The notes: a model not told the origin generated them from the letters alone. 29,375 nucleotides of DNA from Marinospirillum sp. (GCA_007119985.1 SKOQ01000198.1:1-29375); one strand, 5' to 3'; shown: positions 1 to 8,811, counted from the first letter of the stretch. Program-made: numbers and translations.

Positions 1-1397
1 ACCACCTGACAGCTATAACCAAACTCGTTGTCATACCAAACATAGAGCACAGCCTGCTTGCCATTGACGATAGTCGCCTTGCCATCCACGATACCCGCGT
101 GACGGTTTCCAACAAAGTCAGAAGAAACGACTTCGGCTGAATCAATAAAGTCGATCTGCTTCTGCATTGGCGAGTAGAGCGCCGACCAGCTCAGGTATTT
201 GTTCAAGGCTTCAACATCGGTGTTCTTTTCCAGCGTCAGATTCAAAATAGCCATCGACACATTTGGCGTGGGCACACGAATCGCATTACCAGTCAGCTTA
301 CCCGCCAGCTCAGGCAAGGCCTTCGCTACCGCCTTCGCTGCACCTGTTTCAGTCAAGACCATGTTCAGCGGCGCAGAACGGCCACGGCGATCACCTTTAT
401 GGAAGTTATCAATCAGGTTCTGGTCGTTGGTGTAAGCATGCACAGTTTCAACGTGACCACTGACAACGCCAAACTGATCATTCATCGCCTTCAGCACCGG
501 CACGATGGCATTGGTGGTACAAGAAGCCGCAGAAATAATCTTGTCTTCGCTGGTCAGCTCACCATGGTTAATACCATAAACGATATTCTTGATATCGCCC
601 TTACCTGGTGCTGTCAGCAGCGCGCGGGCTGCACCTGGGCAAGCCAAGTGCTGGCTCAGGCCCTGCTCATCACGCCAAATACCCGTGTTATCAACGACCA
701 GCGCATCTTTAATGCCATACTGGGTGTAATCCACCTCAGCGGGCGAATTAGCATAGATAAACTGGATATAGTTGCCATTCACAATCAAGGCTTTGTTTTC
801 ATGATCAATGCTGATGGTGCCGCTGAAAGGCCCGTGTACCGAATCACGACGCAGCAGGCTGGCCCGCTTTTCTAAATCGCCATCTTTACCACCACGCACG
901 ACCACTGCGCGTACACGCAGCAGACTGCCGCCACCGGCCTTCTCAACCAGAATACGGGCGACCAGACGACCGATACGACCAAAACCATAGAGCACGACGT
1001 CTTGTGGCTCGCCACCTTTATCGGCTTCTTTATACTGACCAATAATGGGCGCCACTTCTTTTTGCAGGAAGGCTTCCATATCGCCGCCACCTTGCTTGCG
1101 ATATTGCGCTGCCAACTTACCCACATCAACGTGCGCAGGACCAGGCTGGAGCTTGAGCAGCGTCTCGAGCAGCAGATGGGTATCACGCACATCCAGCTCT
1201 TGGCCTTCAACCTGACGTACAAAACGATGGTCTTTCAGGATGCGAATAACCGAGCGATTGACCAGCGCGCGACCAAAAATAGAAGTCACCACATTGTACT
1301 TGCGGTACAGACGGCCAATCATCGGAATCATCGCTTCAGCGGTGGTTTCACGCTCTTGCCAATCGTTAAAGTAGGTATCCAGTTTAGTGTCAGTCAC
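1..1397 (-). CDS. gap: Glyceraldehyde-3-phosphate dehydrogenase, long form with N-terminal extension (partial, 3' end off window)
   Basis: Phosphorylating GAPDH (cytoplasm): glyceraldehyde-3-phosphate to 1,3-bisphosphoglycerate, central glycolysis/gluconeogenesis. Read on the minus strand from GTG at 1397, preceded by GAGAGG; 465 codons are inside the window and about 20 more should lie left of it. Residues 1-130 are a helical extension absent from ordinary GapA of about 330 aa. The Rossmann entry VLYGFGRIGR is at about 135-144, catalytic Cys293 sits in SAASCTTNAIVP, the partner His320 in VHAYTNDQ, and the substrate-phosphate loop follows (GDRRGRSAPLNM). The long-form class is the one I know from Pseudomonas, where it also diverges from mfd. 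The loop after the second Rossmann strand reads AVVVRGGKDGD, without the Asp that selects NAD in GapA, so cofactor use is uncertain. The reading frame is intact throughout. Confidence 0.96.
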   Translation of the reverse strand, partial: MTDTKLDTYFNDWQERETTAEAMIPMIGRLYRKYNVVTSIFGRALVNRSVIRILKDHRFVRQVEGQELDVRDTHLLLETLLKLQPGPAHVDVGKLAAQYRKQGGGDMEAFLQKEVAPIIGQYKEADKGGEPQDVVLYGFGRIGRLVARILVEKAGGGSLLRVRAVVVRGGKDGDLEKRASLLRRDSVHGPFSGTISIDHENKALIVNGNYIQFIYANSPAEVDYTQYGIKDALVVDNTGIWRDEQGLSQHLACPGAARALLTAPGKGDIKNIVYGINHGELTSEDKIISAASCTTNAIVPVLKAMNDQFGVVSGHVETVHAYTNDQNLIDNFHKGDRRGRSAPLNMVLTETGAAKAVAKALPELAGKLTGNAIRVPTPNVSMAILNLTLEKNTDVEALNKYLSWSALYSPMQKQIDFIDSAEVVSSDFVGNRHAGIVDGKATIVNGKQAVLYVWYDNEFGYSCQV

Positions 1398-1491
1398 AGG
1401 TGGCCTCTCAGGAACTTGGGTTATTCGAAGCGCGTAAACGTCGCTTCCAGTTGAGCTAGGTTAACAACATCTCTACACGCCCAGTCGAGCT

Positions 1492-1505
1492 TTGATCCAG
1501 ATCAC
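1492..1505. promoter_or_regulatory. FNR/Anr- or CRP-like box
   Basis: TTGATCCAGATCAC matches the FNR/Anr consensus TTGAT-N4-ATCAA at 9 of 10 positions. It also resembles the CRP half-site pattern (TTTGA-N6-TCACG). Relative to the inferred gap start of transcription (about 1525, minus strand) it lies at roughly +20 to +33, a position that suits repression rather than activation. Relative to mfd it is far upstream. Motif match only. Confidence 0.35.
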
Positions 1506-1531
1506 GACGAGAGCATGCATTTTGCGGCGGT

Positions 1532-1560
1532 ATTATGCGCGTTGCCCGCGCTTGAGGCAA
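1532..1560 (-). promoter_or_regulatory. Predicted sigma70 promoter of gap
   Basis: On the minus strand TTGCCT (1560-1555), a 17-bp spacer, then CATAAT (1537-1532): 4/6 and 5/6 to consensus. It places transcription start near 1525, giving a leader of about 128 nt before the GTG. Confidence 0.55.
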
Positions 1561-1723
1561 ATAAGAACCCCCTTTTACGGCTAAGACTTTAGCAAAACAG
1601 CTCAGAGCAAGACTGCTGACCAGATGAAACACCGAGAGACTTTAGCCCTTTTGCCGAGGCTGATATGATGCCTAGCTTTGATTCGCTGCTGACCTCTCAT
1701 TAATTGAATATTGCAGGCTCTGA

Positions 1724-4700
1724 ATGAAGACACATCAGGTGCAGGAACAAGCTCTGGCAACAGCACCAGTGCAGCTTTTACATCACCCTTTACCTCAGCG
1801 CGCCAATTTTCAGCAGCGCTGGCTTGGTGTCACGGGCAGCGGAGAATCCCTCGCACTGCTTGAGGCGGCACAAAAAAACCCGGGGTTGAGTGTCCTCGTT
1901 TGCGCCTCCAGTCAGCAGGCTCAGGCTTTAGCTGGCGAACTGGCTTTTTTTGCCCCAGCGGATCTGCCGATCCTACAGCTCCCCGATTGGGAGGTGCTGC
2001 CCTATGACCGTTTTTCACCTCATCAAGATATTGTCTCTGCGCGCTTAAGTACCCTGCTGCATCTGCATCAGCAACAACAAGGGCTGTTGATCCTGCCCGT
2101 GACTACACTGATGCAGCGTCTGGCACCGACAGATTTTGTTGCCTCACAGGTCATTGACTTGCAAGTCGGTCAGCGACTCGATCTACATCAGTTTCGTCGT
2201 CAGCTGGAACAGGCCGGCTATCGCGCCGTGAATACGGTTTATGAGCACGGTGAGTTTGCGATACGCGGCGGCCTGATGGACCTGTTCCCGATGGGATGCG
2301 AGCAACCCTTAAGGCTGGAGCTTTTTGATGACGAGCTCGAATCCCTGCGCTTTTTTGATCAGGAAACACAACGCAGCCTTGAGAAAACCGAGCGCCTGTC
2401 TTTACTGCCCGCCCAAGAGTTCCCGCTGACACCTGAAGCCTTGGCGCTGTTTCGCACTGAGTTTCAGACCCGCTTTGATGTCGATCTCTCACGCTGCCAG
2501 ATCTACCAAGACACCCTGCAAGGCCAAGTGACACCCGGCCTTGAGTTTTTGATGCCGCTCTTTTTCACCCATACGGCGCACTTAGGCGATTATCTCCCCG
2601 ACCAGTGCTTATGGATTGAAATTGGAGCCGTGCAGACGGCCGCAGAGCAGTATTGGCAAGAAATCCAACGCCGTTATGAAAGCCTGCGCCATGATATTGA
2701 ACACCCCTGCCTGCCCCCTGAGGCCCTTTATTTGGCGCCAGAGCAGATCCAGCAGCTGCGTAAGCTCTACCCTCAGGTTCTGCTCACGCCTGAGTCTGTC
2801 ACCGATTCGCGCTCGGGTGATGTTGATGTGATGACAGCCCCCTGCCCAGAGGTTGGTGTGCAAGCCAAGGCTCAAGACCCCTTGCAGGCATTGCGCGCAT
2901 TTCAACAGCAACACCCTGACACAGCGATTCTGATCTGCGCCGAAAGCCCAGGGCGTAAAGAAGCACTACGCGAACTCTTCAACAAGCACCAACTCGCCAC
3001 CAGTGACAGCACCAGCTGGCTTGATTTTGCCCACAACAGGCCAGCGCTCAGTCTCTGCATTGCTCCGCTGGATCGAGGCTGCTGGCTCGCTGAACAAAAG
3101 CTGCTGCTGGTCACCGAAGCCCAGTTATTTGGCGAGCGCATCCAGCAACGCCGCCAACGTCAAAAATCGCAAATCAATCAAGATCTAGTGTTCAAAAGCC
3201 TGTCTGAGCTGGTGATTGGCAGCCCAGTGGTGCATCAGGATCACGGTATCGGGCGCTACCAAGGCTTAATCACACTAGAAGCCGGTGGCCAGCCGCAAGA
3301 GTTCTTACAGCTGATCTATGCTGATGAAGCCAAGCTCTATGTGCCTGTCTCGGCGCTGGATCGCATCAGCCGCTACTCAGGCACCACCGATGAGCGCGCG
3401 CCCCTGCATCGCCTTGGCTCAGACCAGTGGGATAAAACCAAGCGTAAAGCGCTGGAAAAGATTCGTGATACTGCCGCTGAGCTGCTCGATATCTATGCCC
3501 GACGTGAGGCGCAACAAGGCCACGCTTTTGAGCTGGATGACAGTGCCTGGGATCAGTTCTGCGCCAGCTTCCCTTTTGAAGAGACAGTGGATCAGGAGCT
3601 GGCCATTCAAGCCGTACTGCGCGATATGGCACGCACCCGCCCGATGGATCGCGTCGTCTGCGGTGATGTTGGCTTCGGCAAGACCGAAGTCGCCATGCGC
3701 GCGGCCTTTATTGCCGTGCATGGCGGCAAGCAGGTAGCAGTATTGGTGCCGACCACCCTACTCGCCCAGCAACATTATGAGAACTTTCGTGATCGCTTTG
3801 CCGATTGGCCAGTCAAGGTAGAGCTGCTCTCGCGCTTTCGCTCTGCCAAACAACAGCAGCAAGCGATTGAGCAGCTCGAAGCCGGTCAAGTAGACATCCT
3901 GATCGGCACCCATAAGCTGCTGCAAGCGTCGATTCAGTTTAAAGATCTGGGGCTGGTGATTATCGATGAAGAACATCGCTTTGGCGTGCGTCAGAAGGAG
4001 CAGCTCAAATCCCTGCGCGCCCAGGTGGATCTGCTCTCGCTCACCGCCACACCGATTCCGCGCACGCTGAATATGGCCATGTCAGGGATACGTGATCTGT
4101 CGATTATTGCCACCCCGCCAGCACGTCGCCTCTCAGTCAAAACCTTTGTGCGCAAAAAAGAGGAGGCGCTGATCAAAGAAGCTGTCCTGCGTGAACTGCT
4201 GCGCGGTGGCCAGGTCTACTATCTGCATAACGAAGTCAGCACCATAGAAAATGCCGCTGAAGAGCTCAGCCAATGGCTGCCTGAAGCGCGGATCGGCATT
4301 GCCCATGGCCAGATGCCTGAGCGCCAACTTGAGCGGGTAATGCAGGATTTTTACCATAAGCGCTACAATCTGCTCTTGTGCTCCACCATCATTGAGACAG
4401 GAATCGATATTCCCAATGCCAACACGATGATTATCGAACGCGCCGATAAGTTTGGCTTGGCCCAACTCCATCAGCTGCGCGGACGAGTGGGACGCTCTCA
4501 CCACCAGGCCTACGCCTACCTGCTCACGCCTCAGGATAAAAAGCCGACAACCGATGCGCAAAAAAGGCTGGATGTCATTGCTGCACATGAGGATCTTGGT
4601 GCAGGCTTTTTGCTCGCCTCTCAGGATATGGAAATCCGTGGTGCCGGCGAACTACTTGGCGATGAACAAAGCGGCCAAATAGAGGGCCTTGGCTTTAGTC

Positions 4701-5212
4701 TTTATATGGAGCTGTTAGAAGAAGCCGTGCAGGCTATCCGTGAGGGGCGCACACCTCAAGCTCACGAGCCACTGCGCTCAGGAACAGAGATTAACCTCTA
4801 CTTCCCGGCTTTGATTCCAGAAGACTACCTGCCCGATGTGAATCTGCGCCTCCAGCTCTACAAACGGATTGCCAGCGCCACCAACAGCAGTGAGTTGAAG
4901 GACTTACAGATCGAAATGATCGATCGCTTTGGCCTATTGCCCGAGGCCACAAAAAACCTGTTTCAACAAGCGGCACTCAAACAAAAGGCCAAGGCGCTCA
5001 ATCTGCCACGCATCGATGCCGGAAAAGAAAAAGGCGTGATTTATTTTGGAGATCAGCCCAAAATCAACACCAGCCATTTGATTCAGCTGATTCAAACACA
5101 GGCACGCCACTACCAACTGGATGGACAACAGGCACTCAAGTTCAACCTCGCCATGGAGCCTGCTCAAGCCTGCTTCAAACAACTTGAACAGCTGCTTGAT
5201 CAGCTGAGTTAA
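1724..5212 (+). CDS. mfd: Transcription-repair coupling factor Mfd
   Basis: ATP-dependent translocase that removes RNA polymerase stalled at lesions and recruits UvrA. 1162 aa, close to the usual 1150. The N-terminal UvrB-homology region (about 1-350) includes a YDRFSPHQD stretch. The polymerase-interaction domain lies around 485-560 (DLVFKSLSELVIGSPVVH, HGIGRYQG). The RecG-like motor carries Walker A GDVGFGKTE at 647-655, the DEEH box at 748-751, the LTATPIPRTLNMA motif III, and STIIETGIDIPNAN with LRGRVGRSHHQAYAYLL in the second lobe including the TRG translocation motif. The C-terminal D7 region follows (NLYFPALIPEDYLPD). The start ATG has only a weak GCAGG upstream, but no better start is in frame. 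The next gene starts 17 bp after the stop and is probably co-transcribed. Confidence 0.98.
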   Translation: MKTHQVQEQALATAPVQLLHHPLPQRANFQQRWLGVTGSGESLALLEAAQKNPGLSVLVCASSQQAQALAGELAFFAPADLPILQLPDWEVLPYDRFSPHQDIVSARLSTLLHLHQQQQGLLILPVTTLMQRLAPTDFVASQVIDLQVGQRLDLHQFRRQLEQAGYRAVNTVYEHGEFAIRGGLMDLFPMGCEQPLRLELFDDELESLRFFDQETQRSLEKTERLSLLPAQEFPLTPEALALFRTEFQTRFDVDLSRCQIYQDTLQGQVTPGLEFLMPLFFTHTAHLGDYLPDQCLWIEIGAVQTAAEQYWQEIQRRYESLRHDIEHPCLPPEALYLAPEQIQQLRKLYPQVLLTPESVTDSRSGDVDVMTAPCPEVGVQAKAQDPLQALRAFQQQHPDTAILICAESPGRKEALRELFNKHQLATSDSTSWLDFAHNRPALSLCIAPLDRGCWLAEQKLLLVTEAQLFGERIQQRRQRQKSQINQDLVFKSLSELVIGSPVVHQDHGIGRYQGLITLEAGGQPQEFLQLIYADEAKLYVPVSALDRISRYSGTTDERAPLHRLGSDQWDKTKRKALEKIRDTAAELLDIYARREAQQGHAFELDDSAWDQFCASFPFEETVDQELAIQAVLRDMARTRPMDRVVCGDVGFGKTEVAMRAAFIAVHGGKQVAVLVPTTLLAQQHYENFRDRFADWPVKVELLSRFRSAKQQQQAIEQLEAGQVDILIGTHKLLQASIQFKDLGLVIIDEEHRFGVRQKEQLKSLRAQVDLLSLTATPIPRTLNMAMSGIRDLSIIATPPARRLSVKTFVRKKEEALIKEAVLRELLRGGQVYYLHNEVSTIENAAEELSQWLPEARIGIAHGQMPERQLERVMQDFYHKRYNLLLCSTIIETGIDIPNANTMIIERADKFGLAQLHQLRGRVGRSHHQAYAYLLTPQDKKPTTDAQKRLDVIAAHEDLGAGFLLASQDMEIRGAGELLGDEQSGQIEGLGFSLYMELLEEAVQAIREGRTPQAHEPLRSGTEINLYFPALIPEDYLPDVNLRLQLYKRIASATNSSELKDLQIEMIDRFGLLPEATKNLFQQAALKQKAKALNLPRIDAGKEKGVIYFGDQPKINTSHLIQLIQTQARHYQLDGQQALKFNLAMEPAQACFKQLEQLLDQLS

Positions 5213-5229
5213 CTCGATAGGACACCACC

Positions 5230-5913
5230 ATGAAGCTGCCCCTCTACCTTCCCTTTTCTCGTCTCACTCGCTCGCTACTGGGCGGGCTTCTTCTCACCTG
5301 TCTCGCCACCACCAGTGCACTGGGTGAAGTGCGCCACAATGAGCGGGATTACCGGATTGAAATTCTAATTTTCACCCAAATACCGGGAGAAGGTGCCAGC
5401 GAAATGCCGAGTGCCCCCTATCAGCCTATGCCTCTCAATATAGCCACCCACCGCATCGGCGAGACCCCCTTCTGGCAATCCATCAGCGAGATCACCCCTC
5501 ACCCAGTGCGCTCGGTGCGCTCGGTGCCAACTCAGCTGAACCGCCAAGCCCGCGCCCTAGAGCGTAGCGATGATTATCGCTTACTGTTTCACCAAGCCTT
5601 TCAAATGCATGTGGTGGGGCGCGATCGTAGCCTACCTCTATTGATTGAAGGCGGTGAACGCTTTGCAGGTCATCCCGAACTGATTGGGCAGCTTCACCTG
5701 AGTGTTGCACGCTTTTTGCATTTAGAGACAGATTTGCACCTCAATCATTTTGAACAGCAAGAGCAGATCGAGAACGAAGAGCAAACTAGCCTCTTGTATG
5801 AATTGACAGCTTCGTCTCCTATGCAGCAGCGTCGCCGTATGCGCAGCAGCGAGCTCCACTTTATCGATAGCCCACGACTGGGTTTACTGATCTTCATCGA
5901 GCGCGCAGAGTAG
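5230..5913 (+). CDS. CsiV-family periplasmic protein
   Basis: 227 aa with a hydrophobic signal sequence at about 14-32 (SLLGGLLLTCLATTSALG), so exported or anchored. Mature residues start with the family-like DYRIEILIFTQ. The C-terminal signature is SELHFIDSPRLGLLIFIE, matching the ELHYxDHPxxGxL-type ending of the CsiV family. CsiV was described in Vibrio cholerae as a peptidoglycan-binding factor acting with LpoA on PBP1A. A gene of this type is, as I recall, the usual neighbour downstream of mfd in Pseudomonas relatives. Spacing of 17 bp after mfd suggests one transcript, ending at the terminator at 5938. A 9-bp tandem duplication (GTGCGCTCG twice, 5506-5523) encodes VRSVRS. Family assignment rests on the ends of the protein; the middle is poorly conserved. 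Confidence 0.8.
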   Translation: MKLPLYLPFSRLTRSLLGGLLLTCLATTSALGEVRHNERDYRIEILIFTQIPGEGASEMPSAPYQPMPLNIATHRIGETPFWQSISEITPHPVRSVRSVPTQLNRQARALERSDDYRLLFHQAFQMHVVGRDRSLPLLIEGGERFAGHPELIGQLHLSVARFLHLETDLHLNHFEQQEQIENEEQTSLLYELTASSPMQQRRRMRSSELHFIDSPRLGLLIFIERAE

Positions 5914-5937
5914 ACCTGAATCGCTCACACTCACCTT

Positions 5938-5975
5938 AAAAAAAGAGGCCAACCCTAGGGCGACCTCTTTTTTTT
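5938..5975. terminator. Bidirectional intrinsic terminator
   Basis: AAAAAAAGAGG (5938-5948) pairs with CCTCTTTTTTT after a loop containing CCTAGGG, giving a stem with U-runs in both directions. It closes the mfd-csiV transcript on the plus strand and the nagZ-mscS-hpt transcript on the minus strand. Confidence 0.88.
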
Positions 5976-6021
5976 GTGATGCCATCACCTGCCCAGTACA
6001 GCAGGTCAATCGGATACTCAA

Positions 6022-6591
6022 TTACAAGCCTTGTGGCGCATAAATCGCAGGCAGATTGCGAAAATAGCCCTGAAAATCCATACCGCAACCAAATAAGAAG
6101 CGATCCTCGACTTCTAAACCGGTAAAGCTGGCTTTCAAATCAGGGAAGGCTTTACGATCATGCTTCTTATCGACCAGTACCGCGCTATAGACCCCTGCCG
6201 CACCCTGGGCGCGACAATATTCCATAATCGCTGCCAGCGTTGCGCCCTCATCAAGAATATCATCGACCACCAGCACATAACGGTCCTTTAAGCAGACCTG
6301 GGGTGAAACCCGCCAGTCCAGCTCACCACCCTTGGTTTCCATGCGATAGCGGGTCGCGTGCATATAATCCATTTCCAAAGGAAACTTAAGGCGCTTCACC
6401 AGTTCACTGGTCGCAAACAGGCCGCCATTCATTACTGAAAAAATCAGTGGCAGACGCTCGCCCAGTTCTGCCGTCACATCCTCTGCCATGCGATCAAAAG
6501 CAGCCGAAACCTGCTCTTCATTGATCAAACAATCGGCATCGGCAAAAATCTGCTGGGCTTTTTTAAGGGCTAAAGTAAGTTCTTCTGTCAT
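6022..6591 (-). CDS. hpt: Hypoxanthine-guanine phosphoribosyltransferase
   Basis: Purine salvage: hypoxanthine or guanine plus PRPP gives IMP or GMP (cytoplasm). 189 aa, normal length. The PRPP-binding loop is VVDDILDEGAT at about 108-118, with the acidic pair followed by the Thr of type I PRTases. The PPi-binding MNGG turn is at 54-57 and the purine-contact Lys region VDKKHDRK at 140-147. The start ATG overlaps the stop of the upstream channel gene as ATGA, a sign of translational coupling. The bacterial Hpt group with this sequence style is common in Pseudomonas; xanthine preference cannot be read from sequence here. Confidence 0.92.
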   Translation of the reverse strand: MTEELTLALKKAQQIFADADCLINEEQVSAAFDRMAEDVTAELGERLPLIFSVMNGGLFATSELVKRLKFPLEMDYMHATRYRMETKGGELDWRVSPQVCLKDRYVLVVDDILDEGATLAAIMEYCRAQGAAGVYSAVLVDKKHDRKAFPDLKASFTGLEVEDRFLFGCGMDFQGYFRNLPAIYAPQGL

Positions 6592-7715
6592 GATTGACTC
6601 ATCTGTTGAAGGGGGGAATCGGTGAGTTGATCGGCCTCAGCCAAATGCAGTGTCCGTGTTGGGAAGGCAATATCCGCTCCCGCTGCACGAATCAGCTCAA
6701 AAATATGCAAGAGGACTTCTTGCTTAATACGATGGAACTCAACCCAGTTGGTCGTTTTGGTAAAGGTATACACAAAGAAATCCAGTGAGGAAGGACCATA
6801 GGTATTAAAGTTGACAATCAAAGTCCGTTTTTCAGTTTCCAGCTCGGGGTGCTGCTCAAGATAGCTTTTCACCTGATCGATAATCGGCTGCATTTTATCG
6901 GCATCCTGATAGCGCAAACCGATAGTTTCAAAAATACGGCGATTGAACATGCGCGATGGGTTTTCGAGCGCAATATTGGCGAAAACAGAGTTAGGGACAT
7001 AAAGGGGGCGCTGATCAAAGGTGCGAATGCGCGTGAGGCGCCAACCTATATCCTCGACTGTCCCTTCAATCTCACGATCAGGTGAGCGCACCCAGTCTCC
7101 AACGGCAAAAGGGCGATCGAAATAGAGCATCAAGGCACCAAAGAAGTTGGCGAGTAAATCCCGTGCCGCAAAGCCGATCGCAATACCACCGATACCACCA
7201 AAGGCCAGCACACCTGAGACAGAAAAGCCCAAAGTCTGCAGGAGCACCAGCCCTGAAGTGATAATGGCTGCCGCCTTAAGCAATTTGCTGATCGCTTTGG
7301 CCGTGGTGAGGTCCATCGGCTTACGCCGTGCTTCAGGATCACTGAGCAGGCGCTCCATACCAGAAACGAGACGCACCACAAACCAAGTCAGTAACAGAAT
7401 CACACTGACACGCCGCGCCACATCGATCAAGCCCAGCAAATCCATATCCGCGTGCAGGCGCATAATATCCAAGGCGAGCAGCAAACCCTGTACCCAGATC
7501 ATCACGCCAACAGGTTTGCGCGCGGCCTCAAGTAGCAGATCATCCCAAGGATTACGCGTGGCTTGAAAGCGCCTTTGCAAGCTATCAAAAAAGCGCTTGG
7601 CCAGATAGTTGATCAGTAACGCCACAAAAATGACGATAAAAACCTGAATCATCCAAGCGTAGTCAATCGGGATCAAGCCACCTAGCGAGGCCAAAGTTTC
7701 CAGATAAGCATTCAT
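6588..7715 (-). CDS. MscS-family mechanosensitive channel (YnaI/YbdG-like)
   Basis: Inner-membrane tension-gated channel releasing solutes on hypo-osmotic shock. 375 aa from ATG 7715, chosen because AAAGG lies 10 nt upstream; a TTG at 7739 would add eight residues but lacks a clear Shine-Dalgarno. About five membrane segments: near 20-38, 69-83, 100-120, 147-165 and the pore helix GIGGIAIGFAARDLLANFF, continuing into FDRPFAVGDWV, the hallmark TM3b-to-beta-domain junction of MscS. The cytosolic domain contains VEDIGWRLTRIRT and VPNSVF. Longer than MscS (286 aa), and closer in size and in the VEDIGWR motif to YnaI/YbdG. Lies 49 bp after nagZ and overlaps hpt by 4 nt, so probably one operon with both, although the functions are unrelated. 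Confidence 0.92.
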   Translation of the reverse strand: MNAYLETLASLGGLIPIDYAWMIQVFIVIFVALLINYLAKRFFDSLQRRFQATRNPWDDLLLEAARKPVGVMIWVQGLLLALDIMRLHADMDLLGLIDVARRVSVILLLTWFVVRLVSGMERLLSDPEARRKPMDLTTAKAISKLLKAAAIITSGLVLLQTLGFSVSGVLAFGGIGGIAIGFAARDLLANFFGALMLYFDRPFAVGDWVRSPDREIEGTVEDIGWRLTRIRTFDQRPLYVPNSVFANIALENPSRMFNRRIFETIGLRYQDADKMQPIIDQVKSYLEQHPELETEKRTLIVNFNTYGPSSLDFFVYTFTKTTNWVEFHRIKQEVLLHIFELIRAAGADIAFPTRTLHLAEADQLTDSPLQQMSQS

Positions 7716-7764
7716 ATCAATAGGGCCTTTGATCAACAAAAAGAAGAAGACATCTCTGCGCCAC

Positions 7765-8805
7765 CTAAACCAACAGATGCTCGCAGCGGCTCAAATCCTC
7801 GGCGCACAAGGCCGCCGCCAATTGTCGCGCGAGCACCGCCTCTGGAGAAGCCAGCCAGCGGCTATAATCCACCGCGCGTGGCTTCATGATAGCCAGCGCA
7901 TCACTGGGCTCAACCTCGGTCGCCTCCATCCAGTAGGCGACCTCTTGTGCTGCCTGAGGGTGATTGCAGACCAGCAGCATATCGCAGCCTGCGGCCAAGG
8001 CGCGCTGAGCACGCTGACAAAAATCACCCGCTTGGCTGGCCCCTTCCATGCTCAGATCATCGCTAAACACCACGCCATGAAAACCCAGCTGCTGGCGCAG
8101 GTAATCTATCCAAAAGCGCGAGAAACCCGCTGGCTGATCATCCACCTGCGTATAAATCACATGCGCAGGCATCATCCCTTGCAATTGAGGCGCAAGGGCA
8201 GCAAAAGGCTGGAGGCAGCTTGATGCCATTTCGTCCCAAGACCGTGTATCCAGCGGCAACTCGGTATGCGAATCTGCCGCCACATAACCATGACCGGGGA
8301 AGTGTTTACCTGTCGCGGCCATGCCTAGGGCCTGCATGCCTTCAATAAAAGCGCCCGCAAGAGAGGCGACAACAGCAGGTTCAGCGGCAAAGGCGCGATC
8401 TCCGATCACCCCGCTGCGCTGGTAATCTAAATCCAGCACTGGGGCAAAGCTAAAATCGATGCCGGCTTCCAGTACTTCAGCGGCCATCAATTGCCCCATA
8501 AAACGACTGGCCATCACCGCCGCTTGAGGTTGGCGCTGATAAAGCATGCCCAGACATCGCATGGGTGGCAGCAGCGTAAAGCCTGTACGCAAACGCTGTA
8601 CGCGCCCGCCTTCTTGATCAACAGCAATCAACAATTCAGGTCGTAACGCATTGATGCTGGCGGTTAAGGCCTGAACCTGCTGCTTATCCTTGATATTACG
8701 TGCAAAAAGAATCACCCCACCAACAGAGGGGTGCTCCAAAAGAGTTATTTCTTGCTGGCTCAGCTCGGGGCCAGCCACATCTAACATCAAGCGTCCAAGT
8801 CGCAT
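7765..8805 (-). CDS. nagZ: Beta-N-acetylhexosaminidase NagZ (cell-wall recycling)
   Basis: Cytosolic family 3 glycosidase that removes GlcNAc from 1,6-anhydro-muropeptides during peptidoglycan recycling; its product feeds AmpR-type beta-lactamase control in many gammaproteobacteria. 346 aa, full length. Motifs: VDQEGGRVQR (62-71), KHFPGHG with His172 then DSH at 178-180 (the mobile catalytic His loop), and FSDDLSMEGA with Asp249 as likely nucleophile. The start ATG is preceded by AGGAAAG at 7 nt. First gene of the presumed nagZ-mscS-hpt operon; its leader contains a small hairpin described separately. NagZ also occurs near mfd in Pseudomonas, so this placement is ancestral-looking. Confidence 0.96.
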   Translation of the reverse strand: MRLGRLMLDVAGPELSQQEITLLEHPSVGGVILFARNIKDKQQVQALTASINALRPELLIAVDQEGGRVQRLRTGFTLLPPMRCLGMLYQRQPQAAVMASRFMGQLMAAEVLEAGIDFSFAPVLDLDYQRSGVIGDRAFAAEPAVVASLAGAFIEGMQALGMAATGKHFPGHGYVAADSHTELPLDTRSWDEMASSCLQPFAALAPQLQGMMPAHVIYTQVDDQPAGFSRFWIDYLRQQLGFHGVVFSDDLSMEGASQAGDFCQRAQRALAAGCDMLLVCNHPQAAQEVAYWMEATEVEPSDALAIMKPRAVDYSRWLASPEAVLARQLAAALCAEDLSRCEHLLV

Positions 8806-8811
8806 CTTTCT

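Larger units (their letters stand above)
1398..1723. other. Divergent gap/mfd intergenic region (326 bp)
   Basis: No credible gene. It holds a good sigma70-type promoter facing gap (1532-1560), an FNR/CRP-like inverted motif (1492-1505) and, for mfd, only a possible -10 TATGAT at 1664-1669 with a poor -35 (TTTAGC, 1641-1646, 17 bp away). The gap leader would be about 128 nt long; I see no strong riboswitch-like fold in it. Confidence 0.6.

Noticed and set aside
399..1454. Long plus-strand open frames (399-875 and 1002-1454) opposite gap
   Set aside because: They lie antisense to an intact, motif-rich gap frame, carry no recognisable domain, and reflect the codon pattern of the opposite strand.
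3318..3737. Plus-strand 139-codon frame inside mfd
   Set aside because: Out-of-frame shadow of the Mfd motor region; no ribosome-binding site and no domain.
7716..7739. TTG start extending the MscS-type channel by eight residues
   Set aside because: No Shine-Dalgarno before the TTG, whereas ATG 7715 has AAAGG at a suitable distance.
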